Below the pieces are notes generated by a model. It was not told the origin of the DNA. It ran no database searches and saw only the letters and a program-made list of their open reading frames with translations. 64,000 bases of DNA from CAVQBP01 sp963723205 (GTDB lineage Bacteria; Bacteroidota; Ignavibacteria; Ignavibacteriales; Ignavibacteriaceae). The translations under genes and the position numbers were made by a program. Positions 43,722 through 51,987 of the stretch are shown here, piece by piece (within the stretch, counting starts at the first letter, position 1; every line of letters starts with the position of its first letter). The stretch lies in contig CAVRQC010000002.1 in NCBI GenBank assembly GCA_963723205.1, positions 15,292 through 79,291 of the forward strand, given 5' to 3'.

Positions 43722-44261
43722 CTATTTATTAAAAATCCTTCTTAATATATTTAGTGCCCTGGACATTCGTTTCTCAACTGCTTTTATTGAAATGTTACAT
43801 ATTGCAGCTATTTCAATATATTTGTATCCTTCAATTCTGCTTAAGATGTAGACAGTTTTTACTTTATCAGGTAATTTATTTATTTCTCTTTCTATATCGA
43901 TTCTAAGCTCCTGTTTATTTTCCTCATCATCAAAAGCACTTTGATTTTTTATATCTTCAATAGACATCGTTTGAGAAAAACCTAATTTTGAATGATTAAT
44001 AATTAAATTGTTAAGTGATTTATATAGGTAAGCTTTAATCGATTTATCCGGATTTAAATTATGTCTTTTAATCCATATTCTGAAGAATAGTTCCTGGACA
44101 AGTTCTTTTGCCGTATCAGCAGCATGCAGCCGGTACCATGCAAAACGAATGAGCACGGGATAATATTTATAATATAAATTCTTAAAAGCAGAATGATCAT
44201 TATTAATAATAGCTTTTACAATCTGTTCATCGGGTAAATCATTGTAATTTTGATTTGCCAT
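43722..44261 (-). CDS. ECF sigma factor (Bacteroidota type)
   Basis: 179-aa RNA polymerase sigma-70 factor. Region 2 at about 10-85 (NDHSAFKNLYYKYYPVLIRF, ELVQELFFRIWIKRHNL) and region 4 at about 120-175 (NKLPDKVKTVYILSRIEGYKY then EIAAICNISIKAVEKRMSRA) are clear; region 3 is absent, as in ECF factors. Start ATG 44261. It controls, together with the FecR protein downstream, an unknown regulon that probably includes its own operon. Confidence 0.94.
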   Translation of the reverse strand: MANQNYNDLPDEQIVKAIINNDHSAFKNLYYKYYPVLIRFAWYRLHAADTAKELVQELFFRIWIKRHNLNPDKSIKAYLYKSLNNLIINHSKLGFSQTMSIEDIKNQSAFDDEENKQELRIDIEREINKLPDKVKTVYILSRIEGYKYIEIAAICNISIKAVEKRMSRALNILRRIFNK

Positions 44262-44656
44262 TATTAAAACACTTTATTTTAGATTTACTTTTGAATTATA
44301 TCCTGTTATAAGATAATACAAAATCTTTAATCATTAAAATTACTAATTCTTTTTAACTGTAACCTGAATTTTAATACCTTGCATCCAGGCCCCAATCTGC
44401 AAGGTTCTCATATATAATTTAATTCTATCTGTCTGAATTTTATTAACGGATGAAAGGTTAAATATAGAATGCCCTTGGTAATTATTCATGAAGGTGTTAA
44501 ATCTAAAAATTATTGAACTTATTCAATATTTTTTTTAGATTTTTCTTTAAATATTATTTATAAAAGTCTTCTATATAATTGTAGAGCGAAATTAATTTCG
44601 CTCTACATACAAAGAGCCTGTTTGCATTGTAAGAAACAATTAAAAAGAATACAAAA
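44262..44656. other. Intergenic region with two inverted repeats
   Basis: 395 bp between the sigma gene and the second GH9 gene. It contains ACCTTGCA (44376-44383) paired with TGCAAGGT (44398-44405), an 8-bp stem about 115 bp upstream of the sigma start that could be an operator or leader hairpin, and the perfect palindrome at 44580-44607. No coding frame. Confidence 0.5.
44580..44607. repeat. 28-bp perfect palindrome
   Basis: TGTAGAGCGAAATT followed by its exact reverse complement AATTTCGCTCTACA, 49 bp past the stop of the GH9 gene. The ends TGTAGAG/CTCTACA are those of the 37397-37428 palindrome; only the centre differs (CGAAATT against ACGTAATG). Probably the same class of dispersed repeat; it may also terminate GH9 transcripts. 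Confidence 0.75.
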
Positions 44657-47149
44657 CTATTTTGATTTTTCATTAAACAAATGATCTGCGGCCATTGCCA
44701 GCAGCATAAAATCTGTTGCTCCGCCTCCCATAACATATTCAGTCTGCTGCCAGAAATAAGGCCATGTTTTCAATTCGGGTAAATCAGGACGAATTAAAGC
44801 AGTTCCGCTCGATACACCACCCGATATATAAGTCCAGTCTGCCCTATTAAAACCATAAGCAACGATTAACGATTTTACTCCAACTCCTGAAGCAAATGAT
44901 GCAGTATTCTCACCAGGATGGCACCCGAGAATAAAGTTTAAAGCATTAAATGCATATTCAGCCGGAAAAATCTTTGGAAATCCCATATGAAGCATTAATT
45001 GAGTTACTCCGAATGATTGAATCTTCCAGCCTGCACCCCAAATATAAGGCTTGTAGGGGACTCCATAAGGATTTTCTTTCTGCAGCTCGGAAACTTTTTT
45101 ATATACAGCTTTCACAGCGTTTTCAATTTTATCAGTAAATTCTTTATTATCGATTTTCTTGACTACTCTGCCGACAACTATTCCAAATTTAGGGACATTG
45201 CTGGTAATTAAATTTGCATTTCCCAGCAGAAATTTCTCGTATGATTTCCCGGAAGTCGATAGATAAAGTTCAGCTGCAGTATTAATTTTATCTTCAGACT
45301 TTGCTGTAGAATCATTCCTGTAAATTTCTTTTGCAATATCCAAACATTTATTTGCCAAATCCGGATTATAATTTTTCATTACACGGTAAGATGCGGCTAA
45401 AACCTGGGCAATATGAAGTTCTCTCTTAGGATTTATTTCCGTAAATACCCTTCGGTCATCGTCAGGCAAAGGCAAGTTTAATATAGGATCTTTCTCTCCT
45501 TTTTTATAAATAAAATTATCTGTTGCATTTGCTCCTTCACCTAACAGTACATACTGATGAAGAGTGTTTTCCTGTATACCTCTATATAATCTGCCTAAAG
45601 ATTCATATCCCCCGACAATTGACAATAAACCATGCTCCATTTGCTGTAAGATATCAGGTTTTCCGTCTGGCTGATGAATTTCAACAAACCTCGTTTTTTG
45701 ATTAATAGAAGTCTGGTCATAATCATCTTTAAAAAGTTCATAAGCTAGTTCAAGTTTGTAAACCGTACCTGCCTGGGATTCGACTCTTAAGTCGTAATCA
45801 CCTGCATCGTGCCATCCCCCGATATTAAGTCCCGGCACATGCTCACCTGATTTATATTTCGTAAGTGTTGATGGTCCCTGGCTGTAGCCGTCAAAATAAT
45901 CCTTGTTAACCTGCGCCATAGTTGCATCGTCCATATGACATAGCCCATGCCACACTCTGTATTTTTCCTCAACTCTCATATGGCACATTTGTATAGGCAG
46001 AAAATACTCCAGGGTCGGCTGCCAGACATGCCTCGAATACACATTATTTTTAATTTCAAACTCATTAGATTCAATATTTCCATATTTTATTTTATATAAT
46101 CCTTCTTTGGAAATATTGCTGAAATCAAAACGCAAATATTTATAGCGTAGAAAACTTCCCCATAGTTCGGGATTATTATCCTCTTTAACTATTGTTTCAG
46201 AATTCTCACCAATCTTTATCAATTGAACAGGTGAAAATTTATCAGTTAATTTGTCTAATTCAATTACCGCAAACTTGGTTTGTTTCGGATGATAGCCGAC
46301 CTGCGAAACCTGGATAACAGGTTTATACCTCCAGTTTGTATCTACAGCCGGACTTATTATCCACTCTACAGCATCTTTTGTAACTCCAGCAGGAACTGTA
46401 GATCGTAAAACAAACCATCCGTTATTGTATAATCCTCTGCCATCAATTAATTGAAGAACATTTTTACGGCTTACAAATTTTATTTCCTTCCGGTTATTGC
46501 CAGGCGCAACAATTAATTCTTTTCCGACCGCAAGAGGTTTAGTTTGCAGGTTCCCGTTGTCGTCTTTTTCCATAGGACCTTCAGCTTGCCGCGGGAAAAT
46601 TCCTGATTTACCGTCCATCAGATAATATTCTCCAAAATATTGTCCCGGAAATAATTCAAGATTAAACCCAACGGTTTTAGCCCATTTCTCAGATAAAGGT
46701 TTGTCAAGATCAACTGTTACTTTTATACTCTGGCCAACAGCTTCAGTTTTTACAGTATACTTAAATTGCAGGTCAGGATAGTTGATAGGATTAAAGCCCT
46801 TATCATCCCGGCTTGAATCAGGATACTGTAATTCGACAGAAATAATACCATTTTTCTTATCTACTTTTCTATCTTCGACTTTAGGAATAGGGGACCACTG
46901 ACCAGGAGTTGGATCAAGTCTAACATCACCATTTGCAGCTACCCTTGTTCCGAATTGCACTATGGTTAATCCGCCTTGATGACCTTCGGGATAAAAATCA
47001 TCGAAGGACATAACGTCAAGCCCCGGTATTTCATAATAACCTTCGTTGTTTATAGTCAATTTTTCACCTGGTTGTTTTGATTGGCAGAAAGTAGAAAAAG
47101 AAAATATAAGGATGAATGAAAGAGAAAAAAGATAAAATTTCATGAACAT
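44657..47149 (-). CDS. Large GH9 enzyme with extra N-terminal domain
   Basis: 830-aa exported enzyme. Signal peptide 1-22; an unassigned beta-rich region at about 30-270 (IPGLDVMSFDDFYPEGHQGGL); cellulase Ig-like domain about 277-368 (VIQVSQVGYHPKQTKFAVIE); GH9 barrel 370-830. Catalytic base residues are D448/D451 in GGWHDAGDYD, and the acid position is E804 in QQTEYVMGGG. The catalytic centre differs from the other GH9 (15861-17687) and from classical cellulases, so it may act on xyloglucan-like, glucosamine-containing or other beta-glucans. No T9SS tail. The gene stands alone. Confidence 0.88.
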   Translation of the reverse strand: MFMKFYLFSLSFILIFSFSTFCQSKQPGEKLTINNEGYYEIPGLDVMSFDDFYPEGHQGGLTIVQFGTRVAANGDVRLDPTPGQWSPIPKVEDRKVDKKNGIISVELQYPDSSRDDKGFNPINYPDLQFKYTVKTEAVGQSIKVTVDLDKPLSEKWAKTVGFNLELFPGQYFGEYYLMDGKSGIFPRQAEGPMEKDDNGNLQTKPLAVGKELIVAPGNNRKEIKFVSRKNVLQLIDGRGLYNNGWFVLRSTVPAGVTKDAVEWIISPAVDTNWRYKPVIQVSQVGYHPKQTKFAVIELDKLTDKFSPVQLIKIGENSETIVKEDNNPELWGSFLRYKYLRFDFSNISKEGLYKIKYGNIESNEFEIKNNVYSRHVWQPTLEYFLPIQMCHMRVEEKYRVWHGLCHMDDATMAQVNKDYFDGYSQGPSTLTKYKSGEHVPGLNIGGWHDAGDYDLRVESQAGTVYKLELAYELFKDDYDQTSINQKTRFVEIHQPDGKPDILQQMEHGLLSIVGGYESLGRLYRGIQENTLHQYVLLGEGANATDNFIYKKGEKDPILNLPLPDDDRRVFTEINPKRELHIAQVLAASYRVMKNYNPDLANKCLDIAKEIYRNDSTAKSEDKINTAAELYLSTSGKSYEKFLLGNANLITSNVPKFGIVVGRVVKKIDNKEFTDKIENAVKAVYKKVSELQKENPYGVPYKPYIWGAGWKIQSFGVTQLMLHMGFPKIFPAEYAFNALNFILGCHPGENTASFASGVGVKSLIVAYGFNRADWTYISGGVSSGTALIRPDLPELKTWPYFWQQTEYVMGGGATDFMLLAMAADHLFNEKSK

Positions 47150-47507
47150 GCAGTACCTCGTTTCAGATATTTTATCCGGTAAAATTATAAGAATATTTTA
47201 TCAATTAAGTTTATACTCATATAACCATTTCAATTATTTACTTAGAAATTTAATGAAAAAACTTTTAGGAATCATGAATATGAAAAAGAATGATTACTTA
47301 ATAATTTTGATATCGGATGCTTCTTATTCTAATTCATATATAATCATTAAATATTTTGATTATTTATTCGTCTATAAAGTAGACCGGTATTATTCAAAAT
47401 TTCCGGGAGTTTATTTCTAATTTGACACAGTTCACCGGATTTTACTAAAACATTAATATTATTTCATTACTTTTGCCATTCAAAATACATGATTAAAACA
47501 AAGACAT
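47150..47507. other. Divergent intergenic region
   Basis: 358 bp between the large GH9 gene and the ABC exporter pair. It is AT-rich. A plus-strand frame (47142-47420) runs through it but overlaps the GH9 start, has no ribosome-binding site, and is rich in Tyr, Ile and Asn as expected from AT-rich noncoding DNA. Promoters of both flanking units should lie here. Confidence 0.4.
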
Positions 47508-49253
47508 ATGAAGAGAAGAAAAGTTAAAGATATAAAAGAAAAACCTAAGCTGACTTCTTTACTTAAAAATTATATGAAGATGATCCTTATCCTTATTTTC
47601 CTGGTTCTTATAGGAAACGGGATGAATCTTATTATTCCTAAAATTATTTCTCATGGGATTGATTCTTTTACCGGTGGAAATTATGAATTTAAGACTATTG
47701 CATCAGAGTTTCTGGGAGCTTCTTTAATTATATTCATTTTTACATATCTGCAAAGCATTGTTCAGATTTTTACAGCAGAACATGTTGCCAGGGATCTAAG
47801 AGAGAAACTCTCAAATAAATTATCTCACCAGAGTTATGCTTATATCCAGGAAGCTAATCCTTCAACTTTGCTTACAAACTTGACATCTGATATTGATTCC
47901 GTAAAAATGTTTGTCGCCCAGGCTGTATCATCAATAATATCCTCCTTATTTATCATATTTGGAACTGTCGTTCTCTTATTAACTATTAACTGGGAATTAG
48001 CTCTGACAGTTATAGCCATTATTCCGATTATCGGAGGTGCTTTCTTTATAGTTTTGAAGAAGGTCAGAGCATTATTTAAAAGAGGCCGTGAAGTAATTGA
48101 CTGGCTGAATAAAATTATTAATGAAAGTATACTTGGAGCTGCAATAATCCGCGTGATAAACTCACAGCACTTCGAATATCAGAAGTTTATTGGTGCAAGT
48201 ACTGAAGCAAAAGATATAGGTGTATCTATAGTAAAATTATTTGCAACATTAATACCGGTTATTACTTTTGTTGCCAACCTGGCTACACTTTCAGTATTAG
48301 CCTTAGGCGGTCATTATGTAATAATCGGTAATATGACTTTGGGGAACTTCGCTGCATTCAATAGTTATATTACCATCCTGATTTTCCCGATAATTATTAT
48401 CGGATTCATGACTAACGTAATTGCCACTGCTTCCGTTTCATACCAAAGGATTGAGCGGGTACTAAATACTCCCGATAAAATTGAAACCGGAACAATAGAT
48501 GCATCTTTAAAAGGAAATATCCGGCTGCAAAACATCAATGTTGATTATAATAATAAACCTGTCCTGAAAAATATTTCATTTACAATAAATAGCGGAACAC
48601 GAACTGCAATTATAGGCCCGACTGCCGCAGGAAAAACTCAGCTTCTTAACCTGCTGACAGGACTAACCAAACCGGACTCTGGTATTATTAAAATAGATGA
48701 TAAAAATATTGAAGATTATAAAAAAGATTCTTTTCATAAACAGGTGGGAATTGTTTTCCAGGACAGCATTCTATTCAATTTAAGTTTAAGAGAAAATATT
48801 GCTTTCAATAATTATGTTACAGATGATTCTTTAAGAATGGCTATTGAAACAGCTGAATTAAAAGATTTTATTGATTCTCTCCCTGAAAGACTTGAAACGG
48901 TTGTATCGGAACGCGGAACAAGTCTCTCAGGCGGACAAAAACAGAGAATTATGCTTGCCCGTGCACTTGCATTAAATCCAAAAATATTATTGCTTGATGA
49001 TTTTACTGCCAGGGTTGATTATCAGACTGAACAGAAAATTATTTCAAACGTAATGAATAACTATAAAGGATTAACTCTTATTTCGATTACGCAGAAAATC
49101 GCTCCTGTCGAAAATTTCGATCAGATTATTCTTCTTATGGAAGGTGAAATTATTGCTGCCGGCAGACATAACGGGCTCCTGGAAAATTGTCCCGAATATA
49201 TTCAGATATATAATTCACAACGAAGTACAAATCATTATGAACTACAATCTTAA
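47508..49253 (+). CDS. Heterodimeric ABC exporter, subunit with degenerate ATP site
   Basis: 581-aa type IV exporter half: six helices (about 20-310) plus nucleotide-binding domain. Walker A GPTAAGKT (370-377), signature LSGGQ (473-477) intact, but Walker B ends D497-D498 instead of D-E, and the switch His is Q529 (ISITQKIAP). These changes match the TM287-like subunit of asymmetric exporters. Its partner starts 17 bp before its stop. Substrates in the family are drugs, lipids and peptides; none can be assigned. Confidence 0.93.
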   Translation: MKRRKVKDIKEKPKLTSLLKNYMKMILILIFLVLIGNGMNLIIPKIISHGIDSFTGGNYEFKTIASEFLGASLIIFIFTYLQSIVQIFTAEHVARDLREKLSNKLSHQSYAYIQEANPSTLLTNLTSDIDSVKMFVAQAVSSIISSLFIIFGTVVLLLTINWELALTVIAIIPIIGGAFFIVLKKVRALFKRGREVIDWLNKIINESILGAAIIRVINSQHFEYQKFIGASTEAKDIGVSIVKLFATLIPVITFVANLATLSVLALGGHYVIIGNMTLGNFAAFNSYITILIFPIIIIGFMTNVIATASVSYQRIERVLNTPDKIETGTIDASLKGNIRLQNINVDYNNKPVLKNISFTINSGTRTAIIGPTAAGKTQLLNLLTGLTKPDSGIIKIDDKNIEDYKKDSFHKQVGIVFQDSILFNLSLRENIAFNNYVTDDSLRMAIETAELKDFIDSLPERLETVVSERGTSLSGGQKQRIMLARALALNPKILLLDDFTARVDYQTEQKIISNVMNNYKGLTLISITQKIAPVENFDQIILLMEGEIIAAGRHNGLLENCPEYIQIYNSQRSTNHYELQS

Positions 49254-51009
49254 TATATTATCAAAAGACAGCAGCAAGAAAAGATCTACTTGGACTGCAG
49301 TAAAAAATTTGGTAGCAGATGTAGTTTCAAAAAAGAAGATACTAATCATGGCTTTCATTGCAATGATTATTACTGCTGTATTGAATCTCTTCAGTCCTAT
49401 AATAATCGGGCATACAGTAGATAATTATATTCGAACAAAACAGTATCATGGTGTTCTGGTTTTCAGCGGAATTTTACTTGTAATGTATATTATATCACTG
49501 TTTGCAGGATACGTTCAAACAAAGCTAATGGGAACTGTCGGCCAGAATATGCTTTTTACACTAAGAAATAAATTATTTAATAAACTCCAGGAACTTCCGG
49601 TTGATTTCTTTAATCAGAATAAAGCCGGTGATTTGATATCGAGAATAAATAATGATACTGATAAGATAAACCAATTCTTTTCACAATCGTTAATGCAGTT
49701 CCTAAGGTTCATACTTATAATGATTGGTTCGGCTATATTTTTATTATCTATAAATCTTCCGCTCGGAGCTGCTGCCCTTGCTCCCGGACTGGTTATATGG
49801 CTTTTTACACGTTTTATTTCTCCCTGGATCAAGCGAAAAAATGACGCCAGCTTAAAAAGTGTTGGATATTTGAGTTCAGCAGTACAGGAAAGCTTAAATA
49901 ATTTTAAAGTAATCGTCGCTTTCAACAGAAGAGATTATTTCAGGGAAAAATTTAATCAATCAAACCAGGAAAACTATTCGAATGCAGTATCTGCGGGTCT
50001 TGCTAATAATTTATTAATGCCTGTTTACAGTTTCTTTTCAAATATCGGTCAAATGATTGTTCTTGTTTTCGGAATTTACCTGATTTCTCTAGGTGATTTT
50101 ACGATCGGACTTTTAATCAGTTTCCTGGCTTACATTACAAGTTTTTATAATCCGTTAAGACAACTTGCAACATTGTGGGCTAATTTCCAGGTTGCTCTTG
50201 CCGGATGGGACAGAATCTCAATAATATTGAATATGGAAAATAATCTTAAAGTTATCCCTTTTACAGGAGATAAAAAGCCGGAAGATTCATCAGCAGTAAT
50301 TTCGTTTAAGAAAGTATCTTTTTCGTATCCAAATAGCGCAGAAGTTTTACACAATATAAATTTTGATCTTAAAAAAGGAAAAACATACGCTTTTGTTGGT
50401 CCAACTGGTGGCGGAAAAACAACCACAGCGTCTTTAATTGCCAGGCTGTATGATCCTTCAATAGGAACTGTTTACCTGGATGGAAAAGATATCCGCACCT
50501 ATACACCTGAAGAAAGAACAAAGAAGATCGGTTTTATTCTCCAGGATCCTTTTTTATTTACAGGAACCGTTAAGGATAATATTTTATATGGAAATGATAT
50601 TTATAAGAATTCTTCTAATGATGAACTCATTAACGTCTTAACCGATGCCGGGCTGGAAACTTTGATCGAAAGATTCGAGTTCGGTTTGAATACAAAAGTA
50701 CAAACATCCGGGCATGGAATAAGTCTCGGTCAGCAGCAACTAATTGCCTTTATAAGAACAATTCTTCGGAAACCTGAATTACTTATTCTTGATGAAGCCA
50801 CAGCGAATATTGATACAGTAACCGAACAGCTATTGGAAAATATTTTAAAAAGATTACCGGAAACAAGTACAAAGGTTATTATTGCACACAGGTTAAATAC
50901 TATTGAGAATGCAGATGTAATTTACTTTGTTAATTCGGGTGAAGTTATAAGGGCAGGCTCACTTGATGATGCAGTTAATATGTTGATGCAGGGAAAACGG
51001 GCTAGTTAA
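49237..51009 (+). CDS. Heterodimeric ABC exporter, catalytic subunit
   Basis: 590 aa from ATG 49237, overlapping the previous gene by 17 bp; the longer frame from 49144 would overlap by 110 bp and is rejected. Six helices then the NBD: Walker A GPTGGGKT (388-395), Walker B LLILDEATANID with the catalytic Glu, and switch His in VIIAHRLNT. Its signature reads ISLGQ (495-499) rather than LSGGQ. Together with the first subunit this gives one full site (this Walker A/B/His with partner LSGGQ) and one degenerate site. Expected to form an obligate heterodimer in the inner membrane. Confidence 0.93.
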   Translation: MNYNLNILSKDSSKKRSTWTAVKNLVADVVSKKKILIMAFIAMIITAVLNLFSPIIIGHTVDNYIRTKQYHGVLVFSGILLVMYIISLFAGYVQTKLMGTVGQNMLFTLRNKLFNKLQELPVDFFNQNKAGDLISRINNDTDKINQFFSQSLMQFLRFILIMIGSAIFLLSINLPLGAAALAPGLVIWLFTRFISPWIKRKNDASLKSVGYLSSAVQESLNNFKVIVAFNRRDYFREKFNQSNQENYSNAVSAGLANNLLMPVYSFFSNIGQMIVLVFGIYLISLGDFTIGLLISFLAYITSFYNPLRQLATLWANFQVALAGWDRISIILNMENNLKVIPFTGDKKPEDSSAVISFKKVSFSYPNSAEVLHNINFDLKKGKTYAFVGPTGGGKTTTASLIARLYDPSIGTVYLDGKDIRTYTPEERTKKIGFILQDPFLFTGTVKDNILYGNDIYKNSSNDELINVLTDAGLETLIERFEFGLNTKVQTSGHGISLGQQQLIAFIRTILRKPELLILDEATANIDTVTEQLLENILKRLPETSTKVIIAHRLNTIENADVIYFVNSGEVIRAGSLDDAVNMLMQGKRAS

Positions 51010-51348
51010 TAGCAAATGGTCATTGATCAAAAAGGAAACAAAGCGTTAGTCATTTGTCTTGGTCTCTATGCAAAAAATGTATTGGACATTTATCCCAACA
51101 TAGATGAAGGATCATTCATTCAATCAGCCAATCCTCCATTCAATATTTGTTGTCAACCGGTTGTCATTAGTTCCTATATAAACTAAACTTTGATCATTTA
51201 TAGTCTCTTATCTTTTTTTAATAATATAACCTTGAGACTATTGAAGATGTTGGTATTGAATATTTTCAGGGGAATTTTTTAATGCTTATAAACAAAAATT
51301 TGGAAGTTTCAAATAAATTAGACAAATAATAACAATTGAATAATTCTT
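51010..51348. other. Intergenic region with an unsupported 56-codon frame
   Basis: 339 bp between the exporter and the VOC gene. A plus frame 51016-51186 (ATG, starts MVIDQKGNKALVICLG) is open but lacks a ribosome-binding site and any family resemblance; it is not annotated as a gene. Otherwise AT-rich with no repeat. Confidence 0.35.
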
Positions 51349-51759
51349 ATGAAGAATTGGCCTGACAATATAAAAGTCAATCAGGTTCGGATAGCCAGAC
51401 CGACAGATAAACTCACGGAAATCAAACGTTTTTATGGTGATGGGATCGGACTGCCGGTTATAGGTTCATTTATGGATCATGATGGCTACAGCGGAATAAT
51501 GTTTGGATTACCTGATAGTAATTATCACCTTGAATTCACGCAGCATAAAGACGAAAAAGAATGCAGGGCACCTACACAAGATAATCTTCTTGTATTCTAT
51601 TTACCAGATAAAAATGATGTTGAAAAAATTGCAGCAAAGTTGAATTCTCTCGGTTATAAAGAAACCGCACCTCAAAATCCTTATTGGAAAGAGAATGGAA
51701 TTACGATTGAAGACCCGGACGGCTGGCGAATTGTTCTTATGAACACTAAAGGTATATAA
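51349..51759 (+). CDS. VOC/glyoxalase-family protein
   Basis: 136-aa vicinal-oxygen-chelate fold. Two beta-alpha-beta modules: QVRIARPTDKLTEIKRFY then IMFGLPDSNYHLEFTQH, and DNLLVFYLPDKNDVEKIAAKL with TIEDPDGWRIVLMN at the end. H and E in YHLEF and E in IEDPDGW are possible metal ligands. It may be a lyase, an isomerase or a resistance-type binding protein; no neighbour hints at the substrate. Confidence 0.88.
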   Translation: MKNWPDNIKVNQVRIARPTDKLTEIKRFYGDGIGLPVIGSFMDHDGYSGIMFGLPDSNYHLEFTQHKDEKECRAPTQDNLLVFYLPDKNDVEKIAAKLNSLGYKETAPQNPYWKENGITIEDPDGWRIVLMNTKGI

Positions 51760-51987
51760 ATAGAATAAAGATAATATTTGTTGCATTAATAGTATTATCT
51801 GAACTTTTGCACTTCCCTGTTTAAGTTTTTCCGTTCAATACCGATTATAGATTTCGCATCCTTATAAATTATTCTTCATCAAACTTCCAGAAGATTGAAT
51901 TCTTTAATTATTATTAAAGATTCACTATTTTAAATATTATTTAAAAATATATAATTAGTTACAGAATAATTAAACGGGAAATATTTT

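Noticed and set aside
47142..47420. 92-codon plus-strand frame overlapping the GH9 start
   Set aside because: Overlaps the start of GH9, lacks a ribosome-binding site, and is Tyr/Ile/Asn-rich as expected by chance.
49144..49236. Long start for the second ABC subunit
   Set aside because: Would overlap the first subunit by 110 bp; the ATG at 49237 fits family length.
51016..51186. 56-codon plus-strand frame after the ABC exporter
   Set aside because: No ribosome-binding site and no recognisable features; kept only as a note on that gap.
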